Shown in pieces: positions 43,938 through 51,268 of a stretch of DNA of 64,000 nucleotides. A model generated the notes under the pieces. It had not been told where the DNA came from. It did not search any database and saw nothing but the letters and a program-made list of their open reading frames with translations. The number at the start of each line of letters is the position of its first letter. Position 1 is the stretch's first letter. The stretch is taken from contig JAJTXY010000003.1 of NCBI GenBank assembly GCA_021463865.1, positions 242,087 through 306,086 on the forward strand. Reading direction: 5' to 3'. The position numbers and the translations under genes are program-made. This DNA comes from Anaerolineae bacterium (GTDB lineage Bacteria; Chloroflexota; Anaerolineae; Aggregatilineales; J027).

Positions 43938-45161
43938 TTATCCAAAGCGGCCCTTACGAGGCTTGGGTTTATCGGCAGTAACGGCTTCTTCAACCTCCGC
44001 TGAAGTCAGCATTTTCTTGATTTCTTCGCCTAACTGCTGAAGTTCGCGGCCCGGAGATTGACGGGGGTTAACAATCACGGGCACACCCCGATTGAGGGAT
44101 TCCAAAAACGGTTTTTCAAGAGCAGGAATCACACCCTTAATGGGCAAGCGCAAACTGCGACTGATATCCTCCGGGTTGAGCGCTCCCGATTTCTTATCCG
44201 CCGGAATCTTGTTCATGACAAAGACCAGTTTTTCCTTGTCAAAATCTGGGCTTTGATCAAAGAGTTCCATGATTAATTTTATGTTCTTGACGGAAGGCAA
44301 TGTTGGGACACCTACGATTACGGCCACATCCGCCAGTTCCAGCAATCCTATCGTGACGCCATCCAAATGGGTTGACGTATCCACTACCACATATTTAAAT
44401 TGATTGGCAAGAATTTGGACAATCTGGAGAAAGCGTTCAGATGTAACCTCTGAGGCATCTTCAGGGCCACGCGGTGCTGCCAAAATTCGCAAACCACTGC
44501 CATGTGTCATTAAGACATTTTCAACCAAATCAGGGTCAATCTCGCCCGACGCCTGTACTAATGTGATAATATTGCGTTCCGTTCTCACATCAAGATGCAC
44601 CGCCGCATCGCCAAATTGTAAATTCCCATCGACCAAGACAGTGCGATCTTGTTGGCTTAAGAGACAACCCGCAATATTAACCGCCACCGTCGTTACACCC
44701 GAACCCCCTTGGGGGCTGTAAACGACGATAATATGTCCGCTGCTTGTCTGACCAGTATCGGTTTGGGCTGGCCCCGCTACAATCTTGGGTCGGCGTTCAT
44801 AGGCATTGCGGACAGTGGCATATAGCTCGTCTGCTGAAGGCGGTTTGGGTAAAAAGTCCACCGCACCTGCTTGCATGGCCCGTCGCATATAGTCACGATC
44901 ACTCTGCACGGAAATCATGACGATTGAGCAAGCCACCAGTTTGGTGATTTCCTCGGTTGCGGCCAAGCCATCCATGTCTGGCATATTGATGTCCATCAAA
45001 ATGACATCAGGTTTCATCATTTGGGCTTTGGCAATGGCCTCCGACCCTGTTCCGGCAAAACCAATAACATCCATATCTGGCTCAAAAGAGAGCAGCCGTG
45101 CCAACCCTTTTTGGCTGGTTTCAACATCGTCCACAATCATAATACGAATCTTATCAGGCAT
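43938..45161 (-). CDS. CpaE/TadZ-like protein: receiver domain fused to a ParA/MinD-type ATPase fold
   Basis: 407 residues from the ATG at 45161, preceded by AGGAGG with seven-base spacing. An intact CheY-like receiver (phospho-acceptor Asp57 in ILMDINMPD) is followed by a ParA/MinD fold whose P-loop reads YSPQGGSGVTT: both Walker lysines of KGGxGKT are replaced (Gln and Val). TadZ/CpaE proteins localise type IV (Tad) pilus machinery. No other tad or cpa gene is in the window. ATP hydrolysis is doubtful. Confidence 0.85.
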   Translation of the reverse strand: MPDKIRIMIVDDVETSQKGLARLLSFEPDMDVIGFAGTGSEAIAKAQMMKPDVILMDINMPDMDGLAATEEITKLVACSIVMISVQSDRDYMRRAMQAGAVDFLPKPPSADELYATVRNAYERRPKIVAGPAQTDTGQTSSGHIIVVYSPQGGSGVTTVAVNIAGCLLSQQDRTVLVDGNLQFGDAAVHLDVRTERNIITLVQASGEIDPDLVENVLMTHGSGLRILAAPRGPEDASEVTSERFLQIVQILANQFKYVVVDTSTHLDGVTIGLLELADVAVIVGVPTLPSVKNIKLIMELFDQSPDFDKEKLVFVMNKIPADKKSGALNPEDISRSLRLPIKGVIPALEKPFLESLNRGVPVIVNPRQSPGRELQQLGEEIKKMLTSAEVEEAVTADKPKPRKGRFG

Positions 45162-45365
45162 GGCATGGCCTCCTGCTGAATGGTCTTTCACACGCATACA
45201 AATTCTAAACAACTGTAGGGAAATTTGGGATAGGACGCAAGTAACATTCGGAGGAATTCAGTGCTAGAAGCGCCCTACCCTCAGGTCACTAAACTTTGAT
45301 GCTGAGGGTAGTAGCGGTGTAGATAGCTGGCATTATGGCAGTTCAGCGGGATAGCTTAAAGGGAG

Positions 45366-45983
45366 TCATGGAGCAGGATTGGCGGCACGAAACACATCAA
45401 TCCAATTGCACCAAATGCGATCCGTCTCTACCCAACCAATGCCATTCGCGGTGTATTTAGCCGCGACACAGATTTCACGACCATTCACATACATATACTG
45501 TGTCTGATCAGGCCGGCACTCTAGTCCTAATATACAAGGTCGGAAATAGGGAGTAGATGTTGGATACGTTACCGTCGGGTAGGTGGGATAGCTTGGATAA
45601 CCGGGATAGGTCGGATACATGGGGTAAGTTGGATAGGTCGGGTAATTCGTCGTTGGGTAGGTGGGATAGGTGGTCACAGTAACGGGAATCACTACGACGC
45701 CGGGATAGGTGTTGGTCGAGGGATAATAGCTCGTTCCAGTCGGAATACACAACACGGCACCCGCATAAATCAAAGAATAGTTGGTGATACCGTTGACGCT
45801 GGCAATTACATCCATTGGCACATGGTAGGCAAGCGAAATGCGGTAGAGATTTTCACCGGGTTGTACAGTATGCAACACCCCATTACATGTACCACTGGCT
45901 TGAGCAGGCGAATGATGTGCAGGGAATAGGGCGAGGACAGCTAGGCAAATAATAACGGCAAGAATCAGTTTTCTGATACGCAT
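45366..45983 (-). CDS. Secreted LysM-domain protein with Tyr-Pro-Thr repeats
   Basis: 205 residues: signal peptide (about 1-29), one LysM domain (HTVQPGENLYRISLAYHVP...IYAGAVLCIP), a low-complexity linker of repeated YPTYP units, and a C-terminal domain with Cys residues. LysM binds peptidoglycan or chitin, so this is probably a cell-wall-associated protein. AGGAGG precedes the ATG. Confidence 0.8.
   Translation of the reverse strand: MRIRKLILAVIICLAVLALFPAHHSPAQASGTCNGVLHTVQPGENLYRISLAYHVPMDVIASVNGITNYSLIYAGAVLCIPTGTSYYPSTNTYPGVVVIPVTVTTYPTYPTTNYPTYPTYPMYPTYPGYPSYPTYPTVTYPTSTPYFRPCILGLECRPDQTQYMYVNGREICVAAKYTANGIGWVETDRIWCNWIDVFRAANPAP
45575..45680 (-). repeat. Tandem TACCCGACCTATCC-like repeat encoding YPTYP units
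   Basis: Imperfect 9-12-base units rich in TAYCC encode the Tyr-Pro-Thr linker of the LysM protein. Such repeats are prone to length variation. Confidence 0.6.
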
Positions 45984-46112
45984 AACGTCCTCCTGAGAAG
46001 TTTATCTTAATTTTCATTATATAGAGGGTGGAGGGCTTTGATGTGAGAAAAAGGGCGAAGGAGTCATTTTCGTATGAATTTAGAACGACTTTTTAACGCA
46101 TTGGTAACACAA

Positions 46113-46146
46113 AATGGGGAAGTACCCAACCTAGGACTTCCCCATT
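46113..46146 (-). terminator. Terminator after the M32 carboxypeptidase
   Basis: A perfect 11-base-pair stem (AATGGGGAAGT with ACTTCCCCATT) and 12-base loop, followed on the minus strand by TTTTGTGTT, just after the carboxypeptidase stop. Confidence 0.8.
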
Positions 46147-46156
46147 GAGAACTTGC

Positions 46157-47686
46157 TTACATATTCAGATGGTAAATTTCACCATATTTGGAGTATAGGT
46201 AATTCACAAGAGGCTGAACATCCAAACTGCCACCCGTGACCCGCTGAATTAATTCAGGGGCATTATATTTGCTGCCGTGTTGATAGATGTTGTCACGCAG
46301 CCAGCCATATAAGGTATCAAACTTGCCCTGCGCGATTTCGCTGGGAATTTCGGGATGGGATTTGAGAGCCGTTTGATAGAACTGTGCTCCTAAAATATTG
46401 CCGAGGGTATACCCTTGAAAGACACCGCCAATCAATCCGGCAAACCAATGGACATCTTGCATGGCACCATCTTTAGGGTCAGGTGGGGTGACACCCAAAT
46501 CTCCCTGATAACGGGCATTCCAAGCCTCTGGCAAATCCTTAACCGCCAATTTGCCTTCGAGGAGGGCTAGTTCAAAGTCGAAACGCACCATGATATGCAA
46601 GTTATAGGTCACTTCATCAGCCTTCACACGAATCAGAGATGGCTCGACCTTATTGATGGCCCGATAGAATTTCTCCAGCGAGATATTTTTCAGTTGGTCG
46701 GGGAAAATACTTTGCAGTTGGGCATAATAATGCTCCCAGAAAGCATAACTACGCCCCACGATATTTTCCCATGTGCGCGATTGGCTTTCATGCACCCCGG
46801 CGGATGTACCACCCCCCAACGGCGTGGCGTCAAAGTCCACATTGATACCCTGCTCATACATCCCATGTCCAGCTTCGTGAAAAGTCGCAAAAACACCATC
46901 GCCTAGATGATGATCATCCACGCGGGTCGTAATACGCACGTCGCCTGCCGAAAAACGGGTAGCAAAGGGATGATGGGTTGGGTCTTGGCGTCCACGTTGA
47001 AAATCGTAGCCAAATTTCTGAATAACCTCTCTGGCAAAGGCCATTTGTTTATCGCCGGGGAAAGATTGATAGAGGAATGAATCATCTACAGGTTCACACT
47101 CCTTAATGGCTTTCACCAATGGCACAAGGGCGGCACGTAACTCCGCAAAAACACCCTGTACAGTGTCTACCCGCATTCCATAATCCGGCAAATCAATCAG
47201 TGCATCCATAATATGCTGATAACTGCTGTCCAATGGTTGGAGGTATTCAGCATAGCGGCGGCTGTAATCGAGCGTTTTTTCCAGATTATCGCGTACCGCT
47301 GCAAAGTTATTTTCGGGTCGCGCCGAGGCCCATGTTTGATACGCCATGACGGTATGATTCGATACTTCTTCGACAAAGGCTGGCGGAATAAGCGTAGCAA
47401 TTTGATAGTTGCGACGGGCGACACGGATGAAACTGGCCTCGTCGGAATCATAGGCAAGGCTTTCCTCATAAGGCCGTAGTTCATCCAGTAGCTTGCCAAT
47501 AGCTGGATCAGTCAATTTTTCTTGGGCCAATTTGCCAAGTGTGCCCAATTGACGGGCGCGGGCGGCGGCTCCGCCCGGTGGCATATACGTCGCCTGATCC
47601 CAGCCTAAAACAGCCGATGCACTATTTAAATCATAATATTCGGCAAGACGCTTTTTGAGTTCATTAAATTGGGCAGGTGCTTCCAC
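46157..47686 (-). CDS. M32 family metallocarboxypeptidase
   Basis: 509 residues with the zinc motif HEAGH (about residues 268-272) in the family context TFHEAGHGMYEQG, and the LGWDQATYMPPGG N-terminal signature of thermostable (Taq/Pfu-type) carboxypeptidases. It removes C-terminal amino acids with broad specificity in the cytosol. GTG start with AAAGGAA upstream. Single-gene unit with its own terminator. Confidence 0.95.
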   Translation of the reverse strand: MEAPAQFNELKKRLAEYYDLNSASAVLGWDQATYMPPGGAAARARQLGTLGKLAQEKLTDPAIGKLLDELRPYEESLAYDSDEASFIRVARRNYQIATLIPPAFVEEVSNHTVMAYQTWASARPENNFAAVRDNLEKTLDYSRRYAEYLQPLDSSYQHIMDALIDLPDYGMRVDTVQGVFAELRAALVPLVKAIKECEPVDDSFLYQSFPGDKQMAFAREVIQKFGYDFQRGRQDPTHHPFATRFSAGDVRITTRVDDHHLGDGVFATFHEAGHGMYEQGINVDFDATPLGGGTSAGVHESQSRTWENIVGRSYAFWEHYYAQLQSIFPDQLKNISLEKFYRAINKVEPSLIRVKADEVTYNLHIMVRFDFELALLEGKLAVKDLPEAWNARYQGDLGVTPPDPKDGAMQDVHWFAGLIGGVFQGYTLGNILGAQFYQTALKSHPEIPSEIAQGKFDTLYGWLRDNIYQHGSKYNAPELIQRVTGGSLDVQPLVNYLYSKYGEIYHLNM

Positions 47687-47763
47687 AAACGTTCCTTTCT
47701 AACTGGTAGCGGTACGGGGTAATTACACTCTATGCTGCACTAGGGATCAACAGATTAACGCGA

Positions 47764-48384
47764 TTAAATTTGTGGCTTGGGACGCGGCATCTCAAACAGG
47801 TCATGGGTATAAGAATAACCCGCCCCAGCCAAACGTCCAATCGGCTGCATTTTCAGCGTATCAATTTTAAAATCGGGAATATATACCTCATCGGCAACGT
47901 GCATGACTAAAATTTCACCGATGACTAACCAGCCCCCACCTACATTTTCGCTGATCGTGACGATTTGGGAAAGTTTACATTCCATGCTGATCGGACTTTC
48001 GGCAACACGCGGTGGTTGCACAAGGCTACTCGACAGTGACGTGACGCCGGCCAGCTCAAATTCGTCTACATCGTGGGGAAGGTCAGTGCTGGTGATGTTC
48101 ATCGCCTCCGCCACCGCTTCCGATACCACATTAATGACAAATTCACCCGTCTGGCGGATATTACGCAGAGTATCTTTTTCGCCGCTTGTGGAAGCCCGCA
48201 CCCCCGGACAAAACACAATTGTCGGCGGCTCGGAACACACGGCAGTAAAAAAGCTAAACGGCGCAAGATTCCGCACCCCACTGGCACTGAGGGTGCTCAC
48301 CCATGCGATGGGGCGGGGCTGAATTGTGCCAATCATCAATTTATATCGGTCTGGATGTTTTAGATCGGCGAAATGGAATTCCAT
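47764..48384 (-). CDS. Flavin reductase-like FMN-binding protein
   Basis: 206 residues from the ATG at 48384, which overlaps the upstream stop as TGATG. The sequence TIQPRPIAWVSTLSASGVRNLAPFSFFTAV is the FMN-binding core of the flavin reductase family. These proteins reduce flavin with NAD(P)H or act as oxidoreductases on unknown substrates. Coupling to homogentisate dioxygenase suggests a role in aromatic or tyrosine breakdown, by inference. Confidence 0.85.
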   Translation of the reverse strand: MEFHFADLKHPDRYKLMIGTIQPRPIAWVSTLSASGVRNLAPFSFFTAVCSEPPTIVFCPGVRASTSGEKDTLRNIRQTGEFVINVVSEAVAEAMNITSTDLPHDVDEFELAGVTSLSSSLVQPPRVAESPISMECKLSQIVTISENVGGGWLVIGEILVMHVADEVYIPDFKIDTLKMQPIGRLAGAGYSYTHDLFEMPRPKPQI

Positions 48385-49541
48385 CAATGGTTTACCCAAC
48401 TGGTTGCGTAGGCTGGATCATCAAATTCTAGGGCATCCTGCGCCACATGCAAAGAACGGAATGTATCAATCATCACCGCTAATTCTTCGGTGCGCTCTTT
48501 GCCAATACTGGCTTCTGTCGTACCCGGATGGGGGCCATGTGGCAGGCCAGAAGGGTGCAGAGTAAAACTCCCACGCTCGACTCCCTTACGGCTCATAAAA
48601 TTACCCTCTACATAATATAACACTTCATCGCTTTGAACGTTGGCATGATTATACGGGGCAGGAATCGCCAGTGGGTGATAATCGAACAGGCGTGGCACAA
48701 AGGAACACACCACAAAATTATGCCCTTCCCATGTTTGATGAACAGGTGGCGGTTGATGGACACGTCCGGTAATCGGCTCAAAATCGGCGATATTGAATGC
48801 GTAGGGGTAGAGATAGCCGTCCCAACCGACCACATCAAACGGATGGTGGTCTAAAATATGGCGATGCAGCGCATCACGGGCTTTAACACGGACTTCAAAT
48901 TCGCCCTTTTCATCATGAGTTTCCAAAGCCTGCGGTGGGCGAAAATCACGTTCACAGAAGGGGGAGTGTTCCAATAACTGCCCAAATTGATTGCGATAGC
49001 GGTGCGGCGTCACAATCGGTGTGGGAGATTCGACCACCAGAAAGCGGTGATGATCGCCGTTTAATTCCATTCGCCATGTCACATTAAAGGGAATAATCAG
49101 ATAGTCCCCCGGACCAAACACGATATTGCCGAGATTGGTTTTGAGTGTCCCTGTGCCATCATGCACAAAGTACATTTCATACGCCTGCCCATTGCGATAG
49201 TAGTAGGACATAGACTGGGTAGGCAGAGCCAAGCCAATGATGACATCGTGATTGCCTAACATAACCCGCCGTCCCGAAATTACATCTCCCCCGCGTGGAA
49301 AATGGGTGGTCAAAAGATGACGATGACGCAGCGGCCCAAAATCGGTATAGTGCGGCATCATATCGGCTAGTTTTTCAGCGCTTAGAAGCTGTGTTGGATG
49401 ATAGTGATGATACGCGATGGACTGCATCCCCGAAAACCCTTCCAATCCCATTAGTTCCTCACGGTAAAGTTCACCGTTGGGTCGGCGGAACTGGGTATGG
49501 CGTTTATGGGGAATTTCTCCAAGCCGATAGTAAAAGGGCAT
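48384..49541 (-). CDS. hmgA: Homogentisate 1,2-dioxygenase
   Basis: 385 residues from the ATG at 49541; the start MPFYYRLGEIPHKRHTQF matches bacterial family members. The cupin core includes PYNHANVQSDEVLYYVEG and LHPSGLPHGPHPG, which carry the expected Fe-binding Glu and His residues. The enzyme opens the ring of homogentisate to maleylacetoacetate in tyrosine/phenylalanine breakdown. hppD, maiA and fah homologues are not in the window. Confidence 0.9.
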   Translation of the reverse strand: MPFYYRLGEIPHKRHTQFRRPNGELYREELMGLEGFSGMQSIAYHHYHPTQLLSAEKLADMMPHYTDFGPLRHRHLLTTHFPRGGDVISGRRVMLGNHDVIIGLALPTQSMSYYYRNGQAYEMYFVHDGTGTLKTNLGNIVFGPGDYLIIPFNVTWRMELNGDHHRFLVVESPTPIVTPHRYRNQFGQLLEHSPFCERDFRPPQALETHDEKGEFEVRVKARDALHRHILDHHPFDVVGWDGYLYPYAFNIADFEPITGRVHQPPPVHQTWEGHNFVVCSFVPRLFDYHPLAIPAPYNHANVQSDEVLYYVEGNFMSRKGVERGSFTLHPSGLPHGPHPGTTEASIGKERTEELAVMIDTFRSLHVAQDALEFDDPAYATSWVNH

Positions 49542-49661
49542 CCTTAAAAATCTCCCGCCAAAAGTGGCCTTTGTCTTAAAGAGTTTAAGAAAAACCAACT
49601 ATGAACGGTGGATTATATCGTCTTTTGGAGGGTGATGAAATTTGGCGGATTGGAAAAATAA

Positions 49662-49688
49662 AAATGACCTCTCATTGGAAGGTCATTT
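49662..49688 (-). terminator. Terminator after tRNA-Gly
   Basis: Stem AAATGACCT/AGGTCATTT, nine base pairs with a nine-base loop, followed on the minus strand by TTATTTTT. Confidence 0.85.
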
Positions 49689-49693
49689 ATGTA

Positions 49694-49764
49694 AGCGGGC
49701 AACGAGATTCGAACTCGTGACAAGAGCTTGGAAGGCTATTGTGTTACCACTACACCATGCCCGC
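49694..49764 (-). tRNA. tRNA-Gly (TCC anticodon)
   Basis: Acceptor GCGGGCA pairs with TGCCCGC; the anticodon loop CTTCCAA gives TCC; the T loop is GTTCGAATC. The discriminator base is T and CCA is not encoded. A terminator follows within ten bases. Confidence 0.95.
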
Positions 49765-49849
49765 ACATCATATGTAGCAATGTTACCACGCTTCATGCAA
49801 ATTTTCCAGATGGATTTCAGTATTTTGTTAGGGTGAGATTATGCCTATT

Positions 49850-50071
49850 TCACCAAACCTTAATCAGCCTACCCTTTACAAACCATTGTGGCCCATGATA
49901 TAAACGACAGTAACCTGCTGTGTACGTGATGTCGCAACACGTTTTGGACCAACACCCTGACATATGGGGGTCTAAATCGCGGGAATAATGTCCGACTTCG
50001 GTCACGACAGAGTTGCCGGCGCGATCCCCGACCTGCGAAAGCAGGTTCAAAACCACGCGATCACACGGCAT
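49850..50071 (-). CDS. Possible small Cys-rich ORF (uncertain)
   Basis: An open frame of 73 residues with four Cys in its middle part and an aromatic, basic C-terminus. No ribosome binding site at a normal distance, no known family. It lies between tRNA-Gly and tRNA-Pro in otherwise empty DNA and contains a six-base-pair hairpin with a GAAA loop (50031-50046). It may be chance. Confidence 0.2.
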   Translation of the reverse strand: MPCDRVVLNLLSQVGDRAGNSVVTEVGHYSRDLDPHMSGCWSKTCCDITYTAGYCRLYHGPQWFVKGRLIKVW

Positions 50072-50095
50072 GGCGGGTAGCAATTATCTCCAAAA

Positions 50096-50120
50096 AAGTA
50101 TGCTATAATTTGGCATACTT
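50096..50120 (+). promoter_or_regulatory. tRNA-Pro -10 element inside an eight-base inverted repeat
   Basis: AAGTATGC (50096-50103) and GCATACTT (50113-50120) are perfect inverted repeats. Between them lies TATAATTTG, whose TATAAT (50104-50109) sits 18 bases before the tRNA. No strong -35 is visible. Confidence 0.6.
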
Positions 50121-50127
50121 CATTTTT

Positions 50128-50200
50128 CGGGGTGTGGCGCAGTTGGTAGCGCGCTGTGTTTGGGACGCAGAGGTCCGCGGTTCGAGCCCGCGCACCCCGA
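50128..50200 (+). tRNA. tRNA-Pro (TGG anticodon)
   Basis: Acceptor CGGGGTG pairs with CACCCCG, the D arm GCGC/GCGC, the anticodon loop TTTGGGA gives TGG, and the T loop is GTTCGAGCC. Discriminator A; CCA not encoded. Confidence 0.95.
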
Positions 50201-50319
50201 CATCTTCTGAACCATTACTGATTTAACCTGTAATGGTATGTCGTCTCAGAGATATTTTTTCTGTTAAGGTACTTCACTGTTATTGACTACACATCAAGAA
50301 CAATTTTGATACTTCAAAC

Positions 50320-50362
50320 CCGCTCTACCTGATGGTGCTATGCAGCATTGGGGGTAGAGCGG
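50320..50362 (+). terminator. Long hairpin downstream of tRNA-Pro
   Basis: Ten-base arms CCGCTCTACC and GGTAGAGCGG are perfect inverted repeats. A smaller inner stem (ATG-TGC with GCA-CAT, one G-G mismatch) lies in the 23-base loop. ATTTCATTTTC follows. It may terminate the tRNA-Pro transcript or mark an edge of the remnant region that follows. Confidence 0.45.
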
Positions 50363-50794
50363 ATTTCATTTTCTGGGTCTGCTTCTTCTTCCAACATATC
50401 CTCTAGGGATACCCCAACCGATGCCGGACTGCTGGCCTTGCTGAACGCGATGACCATGCTCCATCAGACCGTCATTCGTCAAGGCTATAATGCCTATGTC
50501 AACCGCCGTCTGTGTTTCTGGGCGAAATGGCCCGCCAGTAAAGCGGATACCCAGCCCCTGATCTCCGACTAACTGACGGAGATCGCCCCCAGACAATTCC
50601 AACTGACCGACCAACAACTACAGAGGTATCACGGCACCCGTCACAACCGCAATCGCAATCTACGGGACATGTGGGAACAGAAGCTGCCCCCTTGCGACCT
50701 ACCCGCTGCCACTATCGAAACCGCAAAGGACGGCGAGCAACCCTCTAGCTCTGCCGAAGCCATCGAAGCAACCGAAACCGGTGGCCCGCCGTAA
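50348..50794 (+). pseudogene. Remnant of an unidentified protein gene with an in-frame stop
   Basis: A frame of about 148 codons reads like protein (LLALLNAMTMLHQTVIRQGY, then RQFQLTDQQLQRYHGTRHNR) but is broken by a TAA at 50570-50572; the same frame continues to a TAA at 50792. The Gln/Arg-rich character on both sides of the stop suggests one decayed gene. No family recognised; no ribosome binding site at the apparent start. Confidence 0.4.
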
Positions 50795-50799
50795 GTCTC

Positions 50800-51003
50800 G
50801 TGCCGCCATGCCGATAGCAATCCCGAGGGCTGAATTTCCCCCTCCACGAAATATTCCAAACTTTGCAGTAGCAGTTGGGGCAGAAAGGCGTTGGCCTGTG
50901 CACTATTCAAACGCTCCTGCAATCCTTGAACGCTGATGTTAATCCCCACCTGCCCTGCGCTTTGACGTGGTTCGTCTATACTGGTTGATATTAGAGGGCT
51001 TCC
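50800..51003 (-). pseudogene. Probable N-terminal fragment of an IS4-type transposase
   Basis: The minus-strand frame contains VGINISVQGLQERLNSAQAN followed by a Leu-rich helix (FLPQLLLQSLEYFVEGE) and PSGLLSAW. This resembles the N-terminal helical region of IS4-family transposases, where a SxQALxQRFxxxAxxFLxxLLxxAL pattern precedes the first catalytic Asp. The catalytic DDE part is missing. It meets the plus-strand remnant ending at 50794, so the two are pieces of a decayed insertion. From 51004 to 51168 nothing further is seen. Confidence 0.45.
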
Positions 51004-51168
51004 TCAGTTGAATGTTGTTGGCTCAACTATTCTCACTAATTTTGCCCTCTTTGTCCTTATCTTAATCCCTATGTACCACACGTTAGATTCACACAATCCA
51101 TTTGCCGTGCAACCTATTTGGGCTTTTCCACCATCTCTACCTACCTGATTGCTAGCGAGATGATGTCT

Positions 51169-51202
51169 GTGACAAATCAATAGTTTACAGTTATAATATA
51201 AT
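51169..51202 (+). promoter_or_regulatory. Promoter of the PAS/GAF kinase operon
   Basis: GTGACA (51169-51174, five of six consensus bases) is 17 bases from TATAAT (51192-51197), overlapped by a second TATAAT (51197-51202). A leader of about 65 bases precedes the TTG start at 51269. Confidence 0.7.
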
Positions 51203-51268
51203 CACGATACATGACTAGGCCTCATTGAACAACCATCGCATAATGTCACCTCAACGGGAGAGTGTATT

